A stretch of DNA of 64,000 nucleotides, taken from assembly GCA_019279435.1 (NCBI GenBank), contig JAAALK010000289.1, positions 48,487,164 through 48,551,163 of the forward strand, in the 5' to 3' direction. Below are positions 19,990-30,837 of the stretch, piece after piece. Each line of letters begins with the position of its first letter. The first letter of the stretch is position 1. The stretch is from Zizania palustris (taxonomy: Eukaryota > Streptophyta > Magnoliopsida > Poales > Poaceae). A program made the position numbers and the translations under genes. The notes beneath the pieces were generated by a model. That model saw nothing but the letters and a program-made list of their open reading frames with translations, did not search any database and was not told the DNA's origin.

Positions 19990-21760
19990 TATTAATCCTA
20001 AAGTTAGGATATTGTGTTGTTCTCTCTCTCTAGTGTTGTTGAGGCCTCAGCATATTTTGTGTTGTTTTTCAAAATGTTCATGTCTGCCATGGAACCATGT
20101 GCACATCCATTCCCTGTCAGCAACACGAGAAAGAAGAAGCTGTTGACAGGAATGGACGTGTCACATGGTTTGATGACATACATGAGATAACTCAATAACA
20201 ATTTGCATCATAGGCCCCTAAAAGGAATTGTGGAATCTAATGTTGGCCTTCAGCCAGATGCATGAACTTGAGGATTAGTATATAGTAGCCTTAGAAATAA
20301 TAGCAGTAGTAAACTGATCACATTGTTGTTTAGGCCTCAGCATATTTTGTGTAGCTTTTCAAAATGTTCATGGCTGCCATGGAACCATGAGCACATCCAT
20401 TCCCTGTCAGCAACACGAGAAAGAAGAAATTGTTGACAGGAATGGATGTGTCTCATGGCTTGATGACATACATGAGATAACTAAATAACAATTTGCATCA
20501 TAGGCCTCTAAAAGGAATTGCAGAATCTAATGTTGGCCTTCAGCCAGATGCATGAACTTGAGGATTAGTATATAGTAGCCTTAGAAATAATAGCAGTAGT
20601 AAACTGATCACAGTGTTGTTTAGGCCTCAGCATATTTTGTGTTGCTTTTCAAAATGTTCATGGCTGCCATGGAACCGTGAGCACATCCATTCCCTGTCAG
20701 CAACACGAGAAAGAAGTTGTTGACAGGAATGGACATTTCACACGGCTTGATGACATACATGAGATAACTCAATAACAATTTGCATCGTAGGCCTCTAAAA
20801 GGATTTGCAGAATCTAATGTTGGCCTTCAGTCGGATGAACTTGAGGATTAGTATATAGTAGCCTTAGAAATAATAGCAGTAGTAAACTGATCACAGTGTT
20901 GTTTAGGCCTCAGCATATTTTGTGTAGCTTTTCAAAATGTTCATGGCTGCCATGGAACCGTGAGCACATCCATTCCCTGTCAGCAACACGAGAAAGAAGA
21001 AGTTGTTGATAGGAATGGATGTGTCCCACGGCTTGATGACATACATGAGATAACTCAATTACTATTTGCATCATAGGCCTCTAAAAGGAATTGCAGAATC
21101 TAATATTGGTCTTCAACCGGATGCATGAACTTGAGGATTAGTATATAGTAGCCTTAGAAATAATAGCAGTAGTAAACTGATCACAATGTTGTTGAGGCCT
21201 TAGCATATTTTGTTGCCATGGAACATTAGAGGGAAAAACAACACAAAATATGCTTAGGTATCAACAAAACTAAAGAGAGAGAACAACACAATCTCCTAAC
21301 TTGAGAATTAATATAGTGGCTTCGGAAGTAATAGCTGACTACTGTAGCCAAGAAGAGTTTTCATACATTTCCCACCTTTGACACTGTGATCAGTTTACTA
21401 CTGTAGCATCAGAAGTAATAGCAGTAGTAAACTGATCACAGTGTCAAAGGTGGAAAATGTATGAACACTCTTCTTGGCTACAGTAGTGAGCTATTACTTC
21501 TGAAGTTACTATATTAATCCTCAAGTTAGGAGATTGTGTTGTTCTCTCTCTCTTGTGTTGTTGAGGCCTCAGCATATTTTGTGTTGTTTTTCAAATATGT
21601 TCATGGCTGCCATGGAACCGTGAGCACATCCATTCCCTGTCAGCAACACGAGAAAGAAGAAGTTGTTGACAGGAATGGATGTGTCGCACGGCTTGATGAC
21701 ATACATGAGATAACTCAATTACTATTTGCATCATATGCCTCTAAAAGTTGTTCTAAAAAA
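19990..21760. repeat. Tandem array of about 290-bp hairpin units
   Basis: Starts of the unit (GGCCTCAGCATATTTTG or close variant) fall at 20042, 20333, 20623, 20906, 21196 and 21564. The fifth unit is cut short. Units 1-4 and 6 each contain an imperfect stem of about 33 base pairs formed by CCATGGAACC[A/G]TG..CACATCCATTCC and GGAATGGATGTG..CA[T/C]GG, with a loop around CGAGAAAGAAG. The array is upstream of the DUF8039/Ulp1 gene on its strand. No protein is encoded. Confidence 0.9.
21233..21592. repeat. Foldback: inverted repeat with about 170-base arms
   Basis: Arms of roughly 170 bases (21233-21403 and 21422-21592) surround an 18-base centre; both contain CACCTTTGACACTGTGATC or its complement and the GAGAGAGAACAAC motif. 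It is an inverted duplication of the segment that precedes the array units (the same sequence also precedes the first unit at 19990). Confidence 0.85.
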
Positions 21761-21954
21761 GTGGTAATGTGGTATGCAATATTTCTCATGGCATAACTTA
21801 GATATAGAAGACTTCACTCAAGAACTAGAGGGGGGTGAATAGGTGCCTCGACAAAATCATGTATCATCCGATACAAACAACCAAATGCCCTACTTGTACC
21901 ATCTTATTCAGGACCATCCCATTCAAGTGAACCATCCCATACATATTCAACTTC

Positions 21955-22065
21955 ATAATTGGCGGGAGAAGATTAGGGCTTAGGATTTTCACACGGCAGG
22001 AGCAAAATATTTATATAGGCGGATTAGCAGTGGCGGGCATGATGACGTCCCTTCTCCCCTCTTCA
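21955..22065 (-). promoter_or_regulatory. Promoter-like cassette, copy 3 (CACTA-1)
   Basis: It matches part of the cassettes at 22670-23335 and 24775-25110: GC-containing leader, TTTATATAGG (TATA on minus, about 22011-22020) and a GTGGCGGGC subterminal motif. It lies upstream of the minus-strand DUF8039/Ulp1 gene. Confidence 0.5.
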
Positions 22066-22669
22066 AATATACCACAAGTATAACTAGTTTAGTTAGTTTA
22101 GTTATCTTTGAAGCCTTTGTCCATACAACATGCATAATTGAATGCAAACACTGCATCTATAGTTGATTTTGAGGATAAGCTCTAAGCGTGCTCATAATTC
22201 ATAATAATGTAATTAACACTTTATTAGGAAAATAATGTTATTAACACTATCTTCAAAAATTAACATGTGCTTCATGTTTGATCAACTTTGATTTGATATA
22301 TCCTTGATTTTCACAACATATAGGAAGATCGATGAGACACTCGATCGATGAAGTCAGCTATCAATAGGGTATATGTGTATGCAGCGAAATAGGACATGGC
22401 GCAACAAGGGCACATGCACAAGTATATATATCCATCCATCCAAAAAAATTGATTATTTGCCACTCTAAAGATGTCTTCTTCAATTACAATGTCATTATTA
22501 AGACTAACATGTAGACTCATTTATATCAATAAATATAGATCCATGTGACAAAAATATAAAGCCACTTCTCAGTGGTAAATTATCAAATATCTCGTAAGCA
22601 TTCATAGGCAGACCCATGACCTAATTAACATATGTGAATTGATGTTAAAAAGGGCACTAGCTGACCTTT
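22066..22669. other. AT-rich stretch without genes
   Basis: No open frame or repeat beyond short AT-rich words. I see nothing in it. Confidence 0.5.
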
Positions 22670-23335
22670 TTTTCAGCACGGTGGCGACGAGTGGAGGGCG
22701 GCGACACGGGCTCCGGATGGTGGTGATGTGTGGAGGGCGGCAGTGCGGGATCCGAGACGGCGGCGTGGGCTCGGGGATGAAGGAGACGGGCTCCAGGGAC
22801 GGTGGCGGTGCGTGCTCCGGGACGACGGCGACAGGCTTCGGGGATGGCGGCGACGGCTCCAGGAGCGACGAGCGGAGTTCGGTGGCGACGGGCCCCGAGG
22901 GTGGCGTGGGCTGTGGGAGCGATGTGCGGAGTTTGGTGGCGACGGCCTTCGGGGACGACGGGCTCCGAGGGCGGCGTGGGCTCCGGGAGCGGCGGCAATG
23001 GGCAGAGTTCGGCGCACGGGAGTTAGAAATGAAACTAGGTTTTCGGACGGCGGGAGCAAAAACTTTTATATAGTTGGATTAGTAGTGGCGGGCACACGCT
23101 GATGTCAGCATGCCCACCACTGATATTTATCGTAGTAGTGGCGGGCAAAGACATAGTAGTGGCGGGCCGCTGACGTCACCGACCGCCACTACTAGGGTTT
23201 AGTCTGGGCGGGTGAAAAAAGTATAGTAGTGGCGGGCATACGCTGACGTCAGCATGCCCGCCACTACTAAAAGGATAGAAGTGGCGGGCTGGTGACGTCA
23301 GCATGCCCGCCACTACTAATCCGCCGTTGGTGGGG
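22670..23335 (-). promoter_or_regulatory. Promoter-like cassette, copy 2 (CACTA-1)
   Basis: Read on minus: AGTGGCGGGC-type subterminal repeats (23335-23090), a TATA box (CTATATAAAAG, about 23062-23072), a leader containing CCTAGTTTCATTTC, then a GC-rich CGCCGCC/CCCGGAGC tract to 22680. The order is the same as at the element's right end (29741 to about 29440), where it serves TNP2. The overlapping 100-144 codon frames in the GC-rich tract are compositional. Confidence 0.55.
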
Positions 23336-23480
23336 TTATCTAGTATACGTTGCCACTCATGTCGAGAAACACTTAGTAGCGCAGTGGTGCGGGGGTTGCT
23401 TTGGTGCCATGCGGTTCGAGGTTCGAACCTTGCTGCCGGCAGGCGGTTTGAGGTTCGAACCTTGCTGCTAGCATCCAAAC
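23336..23480 (+). repeat. tRNA-like A-box/B-box sequence, copy 1
   Basis: TAGCGCAGTGG at 23377-23387 fits an RNA polymerase III A box, and GGTTCGAACC at about 23420-23429 fits a B box at a tRNA-like spacing of 43 bases. The sequence recurs at 25110-25262 with few changes. It does not fold as a complete tRNA by eye. It could be a SINE-like relic. Confidence 0.45.
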
Positions 23481-23995
23481 ATTTTTTTTACATTTTCATG
23501 ACTTTTTTATTCATGTTTAAATTCTAGTTTGAACTTGATTTTTTAACAATAAAAATACATCATAACTTATCAAATTTAAAAATTTGGTATTTTTCTGCCT
23601 CACTTTACTTTTTATTATTTCATTAATAAACATGTACAATAAAATACATCATAACTTATCTATAGTTTATTATTCCTTTGAAATTGAAACTTTTTGTACA
23701 ATAAAAATACAACACCAATATTCTAATTGCAAAAATTGATATTTTTCTCCCTTAGTTTACTGTTTTTATTTTCATTAAGTGTGTTTTTATTACATGTTGT
23801 TACTATATGATCGAGACTTTGTAGCGCGGTGGTGCGGGGGCTCGCTTGACATATCATGTTTATTTGAAAGCAAGTAAACAAACACAAGTCCAGGCTGGGG
23901 AAACCAGCTTACACATCGAAACGCACTACTGGTCAAACCCAAAAGAAAGATATGGTTTGGAGCTTCTTCTTCTTCTTCCTCGGCACAAACCCAAC
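23481..23995. other. AT-rich stretch with a degenerate A-box copy
   Basis: No gene. TAGCGCGGTGGTGCGGGGG at 23823-23841 repeats the A-box part of the neighbouring tRNA-like unit without the B box. Confidence 0.45.
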
Positions 23996-24515
23996 CTATT
24001 TCTGGTTAAACAGATTAAAAGACTCAACTTGCCAATCCTCAACCAAATCGGCATCATCAGGCAGTCTGAACTGCTCTCCATGTTCCTGAACAAGAAAATA
24101 CACGCGGCGGCGATAGTGAGAACAACTTATTATCAATGATTGAATTGGATGATAAAAATATAAAATTTGCATAAAAAGAGGATCTTGCCTCCTTCCTCCT
24201 CTTGCTGCCGCATTGCTCTACATGCTTCCCTTTTCCACCGCTAGCCTCGGCATGTTTCCCTCTACCACCGGTTGTCTCATCATTCTTCCGTCTGCCAACA
24301 CTTACCCTATCTGGTTGCGGCGATCGCGAGTCGTCCTCCGAGTCGGAGTCCATTATGAGAATCACTTTCTTCACCAAACAACTGCAAACTATACCATCAT
24401 GTACCATATGTTTACCGCATTTGCAAACCTCACACACGCCACTTGATGTAGAGTCTGAGGATCGACTGTTTGTTGGTTCAATCTTAGGAGGAGCCATCTG
24501 CATTTTTTTTGTCAC
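23996..24515 (-). CDS. Small cysteine-containing protein gene in CACTA-1
   Basis: Probable two-exon gene on minus: exon 1 from the ATG at about 24497 (an earlier ATG is at 24515) to about 24188, exon 2 from 24085 to the stop at 23996-23998. The acceptor TTGTTCAG is clear; the donor may be GC (GGAG|GCAAGA), so the junction is uncertain. The product has a cysteine cluster CEVCKCGKHMVHDGIVCSC, an acidic DSDSEDD run, a basic GGKGKH region and a C-terminal EQFRLPDDADL. It lies between TNP2 and the Ulp1 gene and just below a promoter-like cassette. I do not recognise the family. Confidence 0.4.
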
Positions 24516-24774
24516 ATTGATATAACATTAAAAAAACCTAAGCTAGTAATATTATAGTACATTAAAAAACATTATTGTTATAGTGGAAATTTTTTTCTCA
24601 GAAATTTTTTACAGTAGATTAAAAAACATTATTGTTATAGTGCATTCTACTAGTAATATTATACTAAATTATATTACCACGCATAAATTAATATAACAAT
24701 CCTCCATCATTTTAACCCTAAGCTCGAATAAAATAAGACCAAAGATATAGGTTAATAATCATTTACTGATCGAC

Positions 24775-25110
24775 TGGATGGCGGCGACGACGGGCGGCGC
24801 CGACGGGCTCCGAGGAAGGCGGCGACGGGCGGAGGGCAGCGGCGACGTGCTCCGGGACGTCGACGGCGGCGACAGGAGGAGGGGGGCGACACGGGAGTTT
24901 AGGGTTTAGAAAATGAAACTAGGTTTTCGGACGGCGGGAGTGGAAAGTATATATAGGTGTCTTAGTAGTGGCGGGCATGATGACGTCATCCAGCCCGCCA
25001 CTACTATGTCGGATAGCAGTGGCGGTCTGGTGACATCATGCGACCGCCACTACTATGTCGGATAGCAGTGGCGGTCTGGTGACGTCATCCTGCCCGCCAC
25101 TACTGCCTCT
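24775..25110 (-). promoter_or_regulatory. Promoter-like cassette, copy 1 (CACTA-1)
   Basis: On minus: AGTGGCGGGC/GACCGCCACT repeats (25110-24965), TATA box (CCTATATATACTT, about 24945-24957), a leader with CCTAGTTTCATTTTC, and a GC-rich tract to about 24780. It sits upstream of the small gene at 24515-23996 and may serve it. Confidence 0.55.
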
Positions 25111-25262
25111 GGTGGGGTTATCTAGCATACGTTGCCACTCATGTCGAGAAACACTTAGTAGCGCAGTGGTGCGGGGGTTGCTTTGGTGCCATGCGGTTTG
25201 AGGTTCGAACCTTGCTGCCCGCAGGCGGTTTGAGGTTCGAACCTTGCTGCTAGGCATCCAAA
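25110..25262 (+). repeat. tRNA-like A-box/B-box sequence, copy 2
   Basis: Near-identical to 23336-23480: TAGCGCAGTGG followed by GGTTTGAGGTTCGAACC. A third B-box-only fragment with GGTTCGAGGTTCGAACC is at 25362-25378. Confidence 0.45.
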
Positions 25263-25512
25263 CATGTTTTTTACATTTCTATTCTAATTTTCAATACTTT
25301 TTATTCATGTTTTCTCTTAGTAGTGATTATATATATAGCATATAATACTCTTCCTACAATGCGGTTCGAGGTTCGAACCTCGCTGCCGGCAGGCGGTTTG
25401 AGGTTTGAACCTTACTGTTGGCATAATTGATGTTTAATTAAATCCTCATTTGATCTTGAAAATGTTTTAATAATAAATGACATAATTGATTTTACAACTA
25501 AACATAAATGAT

Positions 25513-28500
25513 CTAGCCTTGAACTAATTTTCCATCGCCATTGGTGCGTAGATAAGGAATCACACTGCCAAATGACAGTTTTGCTTCAACCACATTGATC
25601 CTTGATATGTCAACGAAAAACGGCACCTCATCAAACTGATTGTATTCTTCTTCGTCTTCGACTCCATCAACTCCAACAATTCTTTGTTTTCCTGGAGCAA
25701 CGATGTATTTTTTCTCATCTTTAGGATCAAGTATGTAAAATACTTGTGCCACGGATTGAGCGAGTATCCAAGGGTCATCTTTATAAGCCACCTTATTAAG
25801 GTCAACTATCGTAAACCCGTAATCCTCCACCTCCACACCTTCTGGATGTCTGACCCACTGACACTTAAATACAGGGATTTCTATAGAGTTCCCGTAGTTA
25901 AGTTCCCATATTTCTTCGATGTATCCATAGTAAGCATTCTTTTGTCCAGTGCTATCTTCTGCTTCTCCTCTGACACCACTATTTTGGCGCTGACTCTTTT
26001 GATCCTTTGCTTTGGTATAGAATGTGAAACCATTGATGTCATACGCTTGCCATGTTTTAACCATGCTCAATGGACCGTAAGACAATTTATTTATCATCAT
26101 CTCTTCGTCGGTTTCTCCGATCGAAAGGTTTAGATCCCTCAGCCATGATGTGAAATAAATTTTGTGTTCTTTCATAATCCATTGTTCATCGCGATCTTCA
26201 TTCTTTTCACGAAGCTCTTGCAAGTGTTGTTCAACATATGGTCTCATAATCGCCAACTGATGCATTACACTGTAATGTGATTCTCTTATTCTTTGGTAAC
26301 TATTGTCTCGTATGATTTTCCTGCCTTTAGTTCCTTTACCGATGAGTCTTCCATGGTGCCGCGACACGGGAACTCCTATTGGTCTTCCATCTCTTATGTA
26401 ATCTACGTAGCACTCAATGACTTCCTCAGTCGTGTAGCCCTCTATCATGGAACCCTCTGGATAAGCACGATTTCATACGTAACCCTTGAAGATAACCATC
26501 AGACGCTCGTACGCATACATATTGTGCAGGTACGTTGGACCGAGAACAAAGATTTGGTCTGCTATATGTATCATATAGTGCTCCATAATATCAAAATATG
26601 AAGGAGGAAAGCACATCTCAAGCTGACACATAGTCTCCCTCATTTGTTTACGTAATTCATTTAACTCTTCAGTGTCGATCACCTTCTTTGATATGACATT
26701 GAAGAAGTGACACATGCGTGTTATCACCATCTTCAGAAATGAATGTTTGACTCCTCTTACTGCGATGGTGAGGAATAGCCCAAGCATAACATGACAATCA
26801 TGAGTGTTGTAGCCGCTCATCCTCAAATCTGCTACGGAGAAAATATTCTTTATATTCGTTGAGAATCCTGTTGGAACTCTAATTCCATGTAGACACCTGC
26901 AGATTGATCTTTTCTCGTCAATTGTGAGGTTATAGCTAGCAGCCGAAAGGAAAAATTTTCCATTGGCCCTTTCCTGTGGGTGAAGCTCGGGTCTAATTCC
27001 GAGAGTTTGAAGGTCCCTTCGTACTTTGAGTCCATCTTTTGATTTGCCCGGTATGTCTAACAAAATACCGATAGTGCTTTCGAAGACATTCTTCTCAACG
27101 TGCATTGTATCGATAGCATGACCAATCTACAACTCCTTCCAATAGGGCAAATATCTAAAGAAGATCGACTGCTTTTTAAATGGAGCGTCCTTTGAAAATT
27201 TTTTCAGATTTCTTCCTCTTCTTTCCGAAAACAACTTTGATATTCTTTACCATTTCGAATAGAAATTTGCCATCTCGATTTCGTGGAGGCTGTCCAAGCT
27301 CGATTGTACCGTCGAAATGGTTCCTATTTCTTCGATATTTGTGGTTTTTTGGTAAAAATTTGCGGTGTCGCATATATATCGTCTTAACGAATGATGGAAG
27401 ATGCATAGATTCTGTCTGGTCCACACACACTACACATGCTGTCTTTCCTTTAACCTGTCCTGTTAGGGACATGCGTCCTGGGTTGTCAGCTATGGTGCAA
27501 AAGATTATGGCTCTTAGATTGAAGTGCTCTTTCTTGTGCTCATCCCACACACAGACACCATGTTCCATAGACGTTTCATATCCTCCATCAAAGGTTCTAG
27601 AAAGATATCTATGTCATTGCCAGGTTGTTTTGGACCAGAAATTAGAGTAGTGAGCATAAGGTATTTTCTTTTATGGCACAACCATGATGGAATGTTGAAC
27701 AAGCATAGAAAGACTGGCCACGTACTATGTGGGTTCCTCATCTCACCGAAGGGATTCATTCCATCCGTGCTAAGTCCCATCCTGATATTTCTAGGATCGT
27801 CCGAGAAATCTGGATGGGCCAGGTCAAATGATTTCCACTGCCTAGCATCCGCAGGGTGCCGAAGTTTTCCGTCCTTCTTTCGCTCAGCGAAATGCCAGAT
27901 TAATAGTTCAGCATCTCTAGGATTAGAGAACATACGTTTCAAGCGATCAATCACCGGTAGGTACCACATTACTAAGGCTGGAACTTTCCTCTCCATCTTT
28001 TTTCCAGGATGGTCTTCAATAACATTTTTATTCCTCTTCTTCAACCTCTTATTATTCTTCTTCTGGTGGTCATTGTAGTCCTCCACACAGTCATTTGGAC
28101 GTTTGTATCGACTCGCGTTGCACTGCGGACATCTCTCTAACAATCCATACTCTTTTCGATATAGGATACAGTGGTTCGGGCATGCATGAATCTTCTGAAC
28201 GCCCAAAGTCAACAGACAAATCATCTTCTTTGCTTGGTACGTATCAGATGGTAAACCATTGGGTTTTGGCAAAACCTTTTTTAGGAGTTGTAAAAGATCT
28301 GAAAAACTGGTGTCAGACCATCCATTGCTGGCCTTCAGTTTCATAAGCTCAAGAATTGTGTACAACACAGTATACTGCTTATCGCATCCGTGGCGTTCCT
28401 CGTAAAGAAGGTTTTTTGATGCTTTGTCAAGTGCTTCAAAGTTATCGTATCCTTTGGTTGTAGTTCTCTGCAACAACACCTCAGGCGCAACATTTCGCAT

Positions 28501-28890
28501 CAGTTCCTCCACATCAAAGGCGTCATCATCATCATGTTGATCAACATCATCATGTGTTATGTTGGATGTATGATCACAACCTCTTCTATGTTGATGAGCA
28601 TCTTGCGACACATCAGAATCTTCAGGAGGATTTTGACCCATCTCACCGTGTTTCGTCCATATATAATAGTTCTTCACGAAACCATTTTTCAACAAGTGAA
28701 ATCGTATGGTTTCACGATCAGAACACAGATACATCGCTTCGTTTTTACAAACTTTACAAGGACAATATATTGCCTCTTCACTCTGACGGGAAGCATATTG
28801 TGCGGCAGCTTCAGTAAATTCAGTTACTCTGTTAAAATATGCCACCACATCTCTGTCGTTGGACGAGTACATCCAGGACCTGTGCTCCAT
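25513..28890 (-). pseudogene. CACTA-1 TNP2-type transposase, decayed
   Basis: The catalytic transposase gene of the element. It starts at an ATG at 28890 (EHRSWMYSSNDRD), with a Transpos_assoc-like N-terminus containing YCPCKVCKN, a Transposase_21 core (IHACPNHCILYRKEY, CPQCNASRY, GMNPFGEM), a DUF4218-like region (26475-27105, MHVEKNVFES) and a DUF4216-like C-terminus (25513-26448, FKCQWVRHPEGV). The frame shifts near 27570 and back near 27180, and in-frame stops lie at 27127-27129 (TAG) and 26473-26475 (TGA). The reading frame is otherwise open to a stop at 25513. Transcribed toward the other CACTA-1 genes from the right end of the element. Not functional as it stands. Confidence 0.9.
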
Positions 28891-29460
28891 CTAAAACATA
28901 TATTATTTGAAAAAATATTAATAAAATCATTATTGTTAATTTTAGTAATTTACAAATTGAAAATATATTGATTTATTATCGCTCATAACAACATTAATTA
29001 AAAATGCTCAATGCTTTAATTAAAACTACTTATTAAGCAGAAAAAATTATTAAATAAATTAACTATATTGGTTTCTCTCTCTCTCCAAACAACATAACTC
29101 TAGATCTATAATCATAAATCAAATTAAAAAAGAGATTAAAATGACGTAAATCAATATACAAGTGATGAATAATTGTGAGGAGGGTCATATTTGTTCATTT
29201 GGGAGAAGGTAACACTGTAAATGGAAGATTATTTGAAAATTTCTATTCACAAACCCTAAATTAGAAAAACGCTAATAACTCATTGTATACATGATTAAAT
29301 ACAAAATAAATGTGAGATTCGGCATGGATTTACCTCCTAGAATGAAATCCTTCAAAAGAAACGAAAACAAAGCCTCCCCCCTCTTTATCTAGATTTTTGT
29401 CGCCATTGTACGGACAAAATTAAATGCGAACTCCAGTAGAGCTCGGGGAGGAAGAAGCTG
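28891..29460. other. 5' leader region of CACTA-1 TNP2
   Basis: AT-rich, no open frame. On minus it runs from the predicted start of transcription (about 29435) to the TNP2 ATG and may include an intron. Confidence 0.4.
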
Positions 29461-29475
29461 CGCATTTATAGATAG
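29461..29475 (-). promoter_or_regulatory. TATA box of CACTA-1 TNP2
   Basis: The minus strand reads CTATCTATAAATGCG directly inside the right subterminal repeats. It gives the terminus-to-TATA order that the internal cassettes repeat. Confidence 0.6.
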
Positions 29476-29741
29476 AATAGTAGTGGCGGTCGCAAGTGAT
29501 GTCATCATTACTTTAGTGGCGGCCATCTTAGCAGCGGCGGGCAGCACCAGCGCCCGCCACTGCTATTGGTAAATTAGTGGCGGTCCGGGCTGACGTCAGC
29601 ACCGACCACCACTACTTTACCAACAATAGTGGCGGGCGCTGGTGCTGCCGTCAGCACCAGCAACTCTAGTGGCGGGTATCTAATGGCCCGCCACTACAGT
29701 GGTTTTGCCCAACGCCACTACAGTGACAGTTTGTAGTAGTG
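29476..29741. repeat. Right subterminal repeats and end of CACTA-1
   Basis: AGTGGCGG and GCCCGCCACT motifs in both orientations, ending TTTGTAGTAGTG, then the TAC duplication. Confidence 0.9.
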
Positions 29742-29744
29742 TAC

Positions 29745-30541
29745 CCCCTTGCCTAGCTAGGTATATACATATATCCTTTTTTTTCAAATAGTACATAGAA
29801 AATAGTAAATGCATGTATAACATTTGATATTTTATAATTTTATGTTGTTTAGTTTAGCTTCTCACATTTTTTAATTAATTTATCTTATAACTAATTTTTT
29901 TAATGATTTTTAGATAGATCTAATTTGGTTAGCGCTCTCTTACCGGCGTCACCGTTACCTTCTCGGCTTCATCGTCGTCATCTCACATCAAACCCTACCG
30001 GTAACCTTAGAACCTAGGATTAATATTTTGCTTGAACATGAATGATTAATATGCTTTGTACATGTTTTTTATTGTCTAATACAACGTCACATGCTTTGTT
30101 TGCTTTCAACATCCCTTCCTCGTAAATAATATTACAATTTTATTTACATGCATGTCAAGAAGATTAATATAAATAAATGCTTATACATGTTTTAGAAATT
30201 TTAATATAATCGTTGTAATTCTTGTTATGTTTTAATGGTTATGTTGATTAATATCTTGTGTATGTGGATGCCGGCCATCGTGCCGTGATATATATATGTG
30301 TATGTGGATGTCGGCCATCACATCGTGATGTGTGTATGTGGGTGACGGCCATCGTGCCGTCCTATTGATGCAGATTTGCTATGTATTATAGATAAGATGT
30401 TGTCAAAAATTTATTTTTTTTGGTTATTGTCGCGTAACCTAGGCGTCTCCCGTTCGGAAGAGTTACGGTTTAGAATATGCATGTCTTTGCATATCTTTGG
30501 CCGTAACTGTTTCGAACTGTCCACGTTTGGACAGCCGGAGG
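29745..30541. other. CACTA-2 AT-rich region upstream of TNP2
   Basis: No gene. A three-copy tandem repeat of about 45 bases (GTGTATGTGGATG..CGGCCATC) lies at 30251-30364, followed by a GTCCACGTTTGGAC palindrome near 30519. Confidence 0.5.
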
Positions 30542-30735
30542 ATGCGTAGATTGAGCTCGTTTTCATGCTCCGTTCTGATTCGACCCAGGGTTTCGACAGC
30601 ACCTCCCCGTTGTTCTCCGAACGCACATCCTCTTGGCATGTTGCCTAGACGTGCGTTTGGAGAGCAGCGGGGAGGTGCTGCCGAAATTTTGGGTTGGATC
30701 AGAACGGAGCGTGAATACGAGCTCAATCTACGCAT
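30542..30735 (+). repeat. 85-bp stem-loop in the CACTA-2 TNP2 leader
   Basis: Arms 30542-30626 and 30651-30735 are each 85 bases with no gaps and 74 matching positions, separated by a 24-base loop. It lies about 100 bases upstream of the TNP2 start codon at 30838, so it is probably in the 5' UTR. Nine of the eleven arm differences would be G-U pairs in the plus-strand RNA. Confidence 0.9.
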
Positions 30736-30837
30736 TGTCTGGTGGGATTAGGACCTATCTTACCTATTAGGCTGTTGTATTCATCTCGTTTCTCACTAAC
30801 CCCTAAACACGAGTGTTGTTTCCTAGTTTAGTACAAG

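Larger units (their letters stand above)
15622..29741 (-). mobile_element. CACTA-1: complete inner CACTA transposon
   Basis: A 14.1-kb element with perfect 12-base ends CACTACTACAAA (15622) and TTTGTAGTAGTG (ending 29741) and the three-base duplication TAC at 15619-15621 and 29742-29744. Both ends carry arrays of AGTGGCGGGC repeats. Genes run on minus: TNP2-type transposase (28890-25513), a small gene (24515-23996) and a DUF8039/Ulp1 gene (19936-16316). All main frames carry stops or frameshifts, so this copy is not autonomous, though its ends could be mobilised in trans. Confidence 0.95.

Noticed and set aside
20042..21760. Cluster of microRNA genes
   Set aside because: The hairpins are microRNA-like in size but match no family that I know, and no mature product can be shown from sequence.
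22639..23102. Frames of 110-144 codons on both strands
   Set aside because: GC-rich repetitive leader of a CACTA-1 cassette; no conserved motif.
23377..23430. A functional tRNA gene
   Set aside because: Only A- and B-box-like words are present; no acceptor stem or anticodon arm can be drawn.
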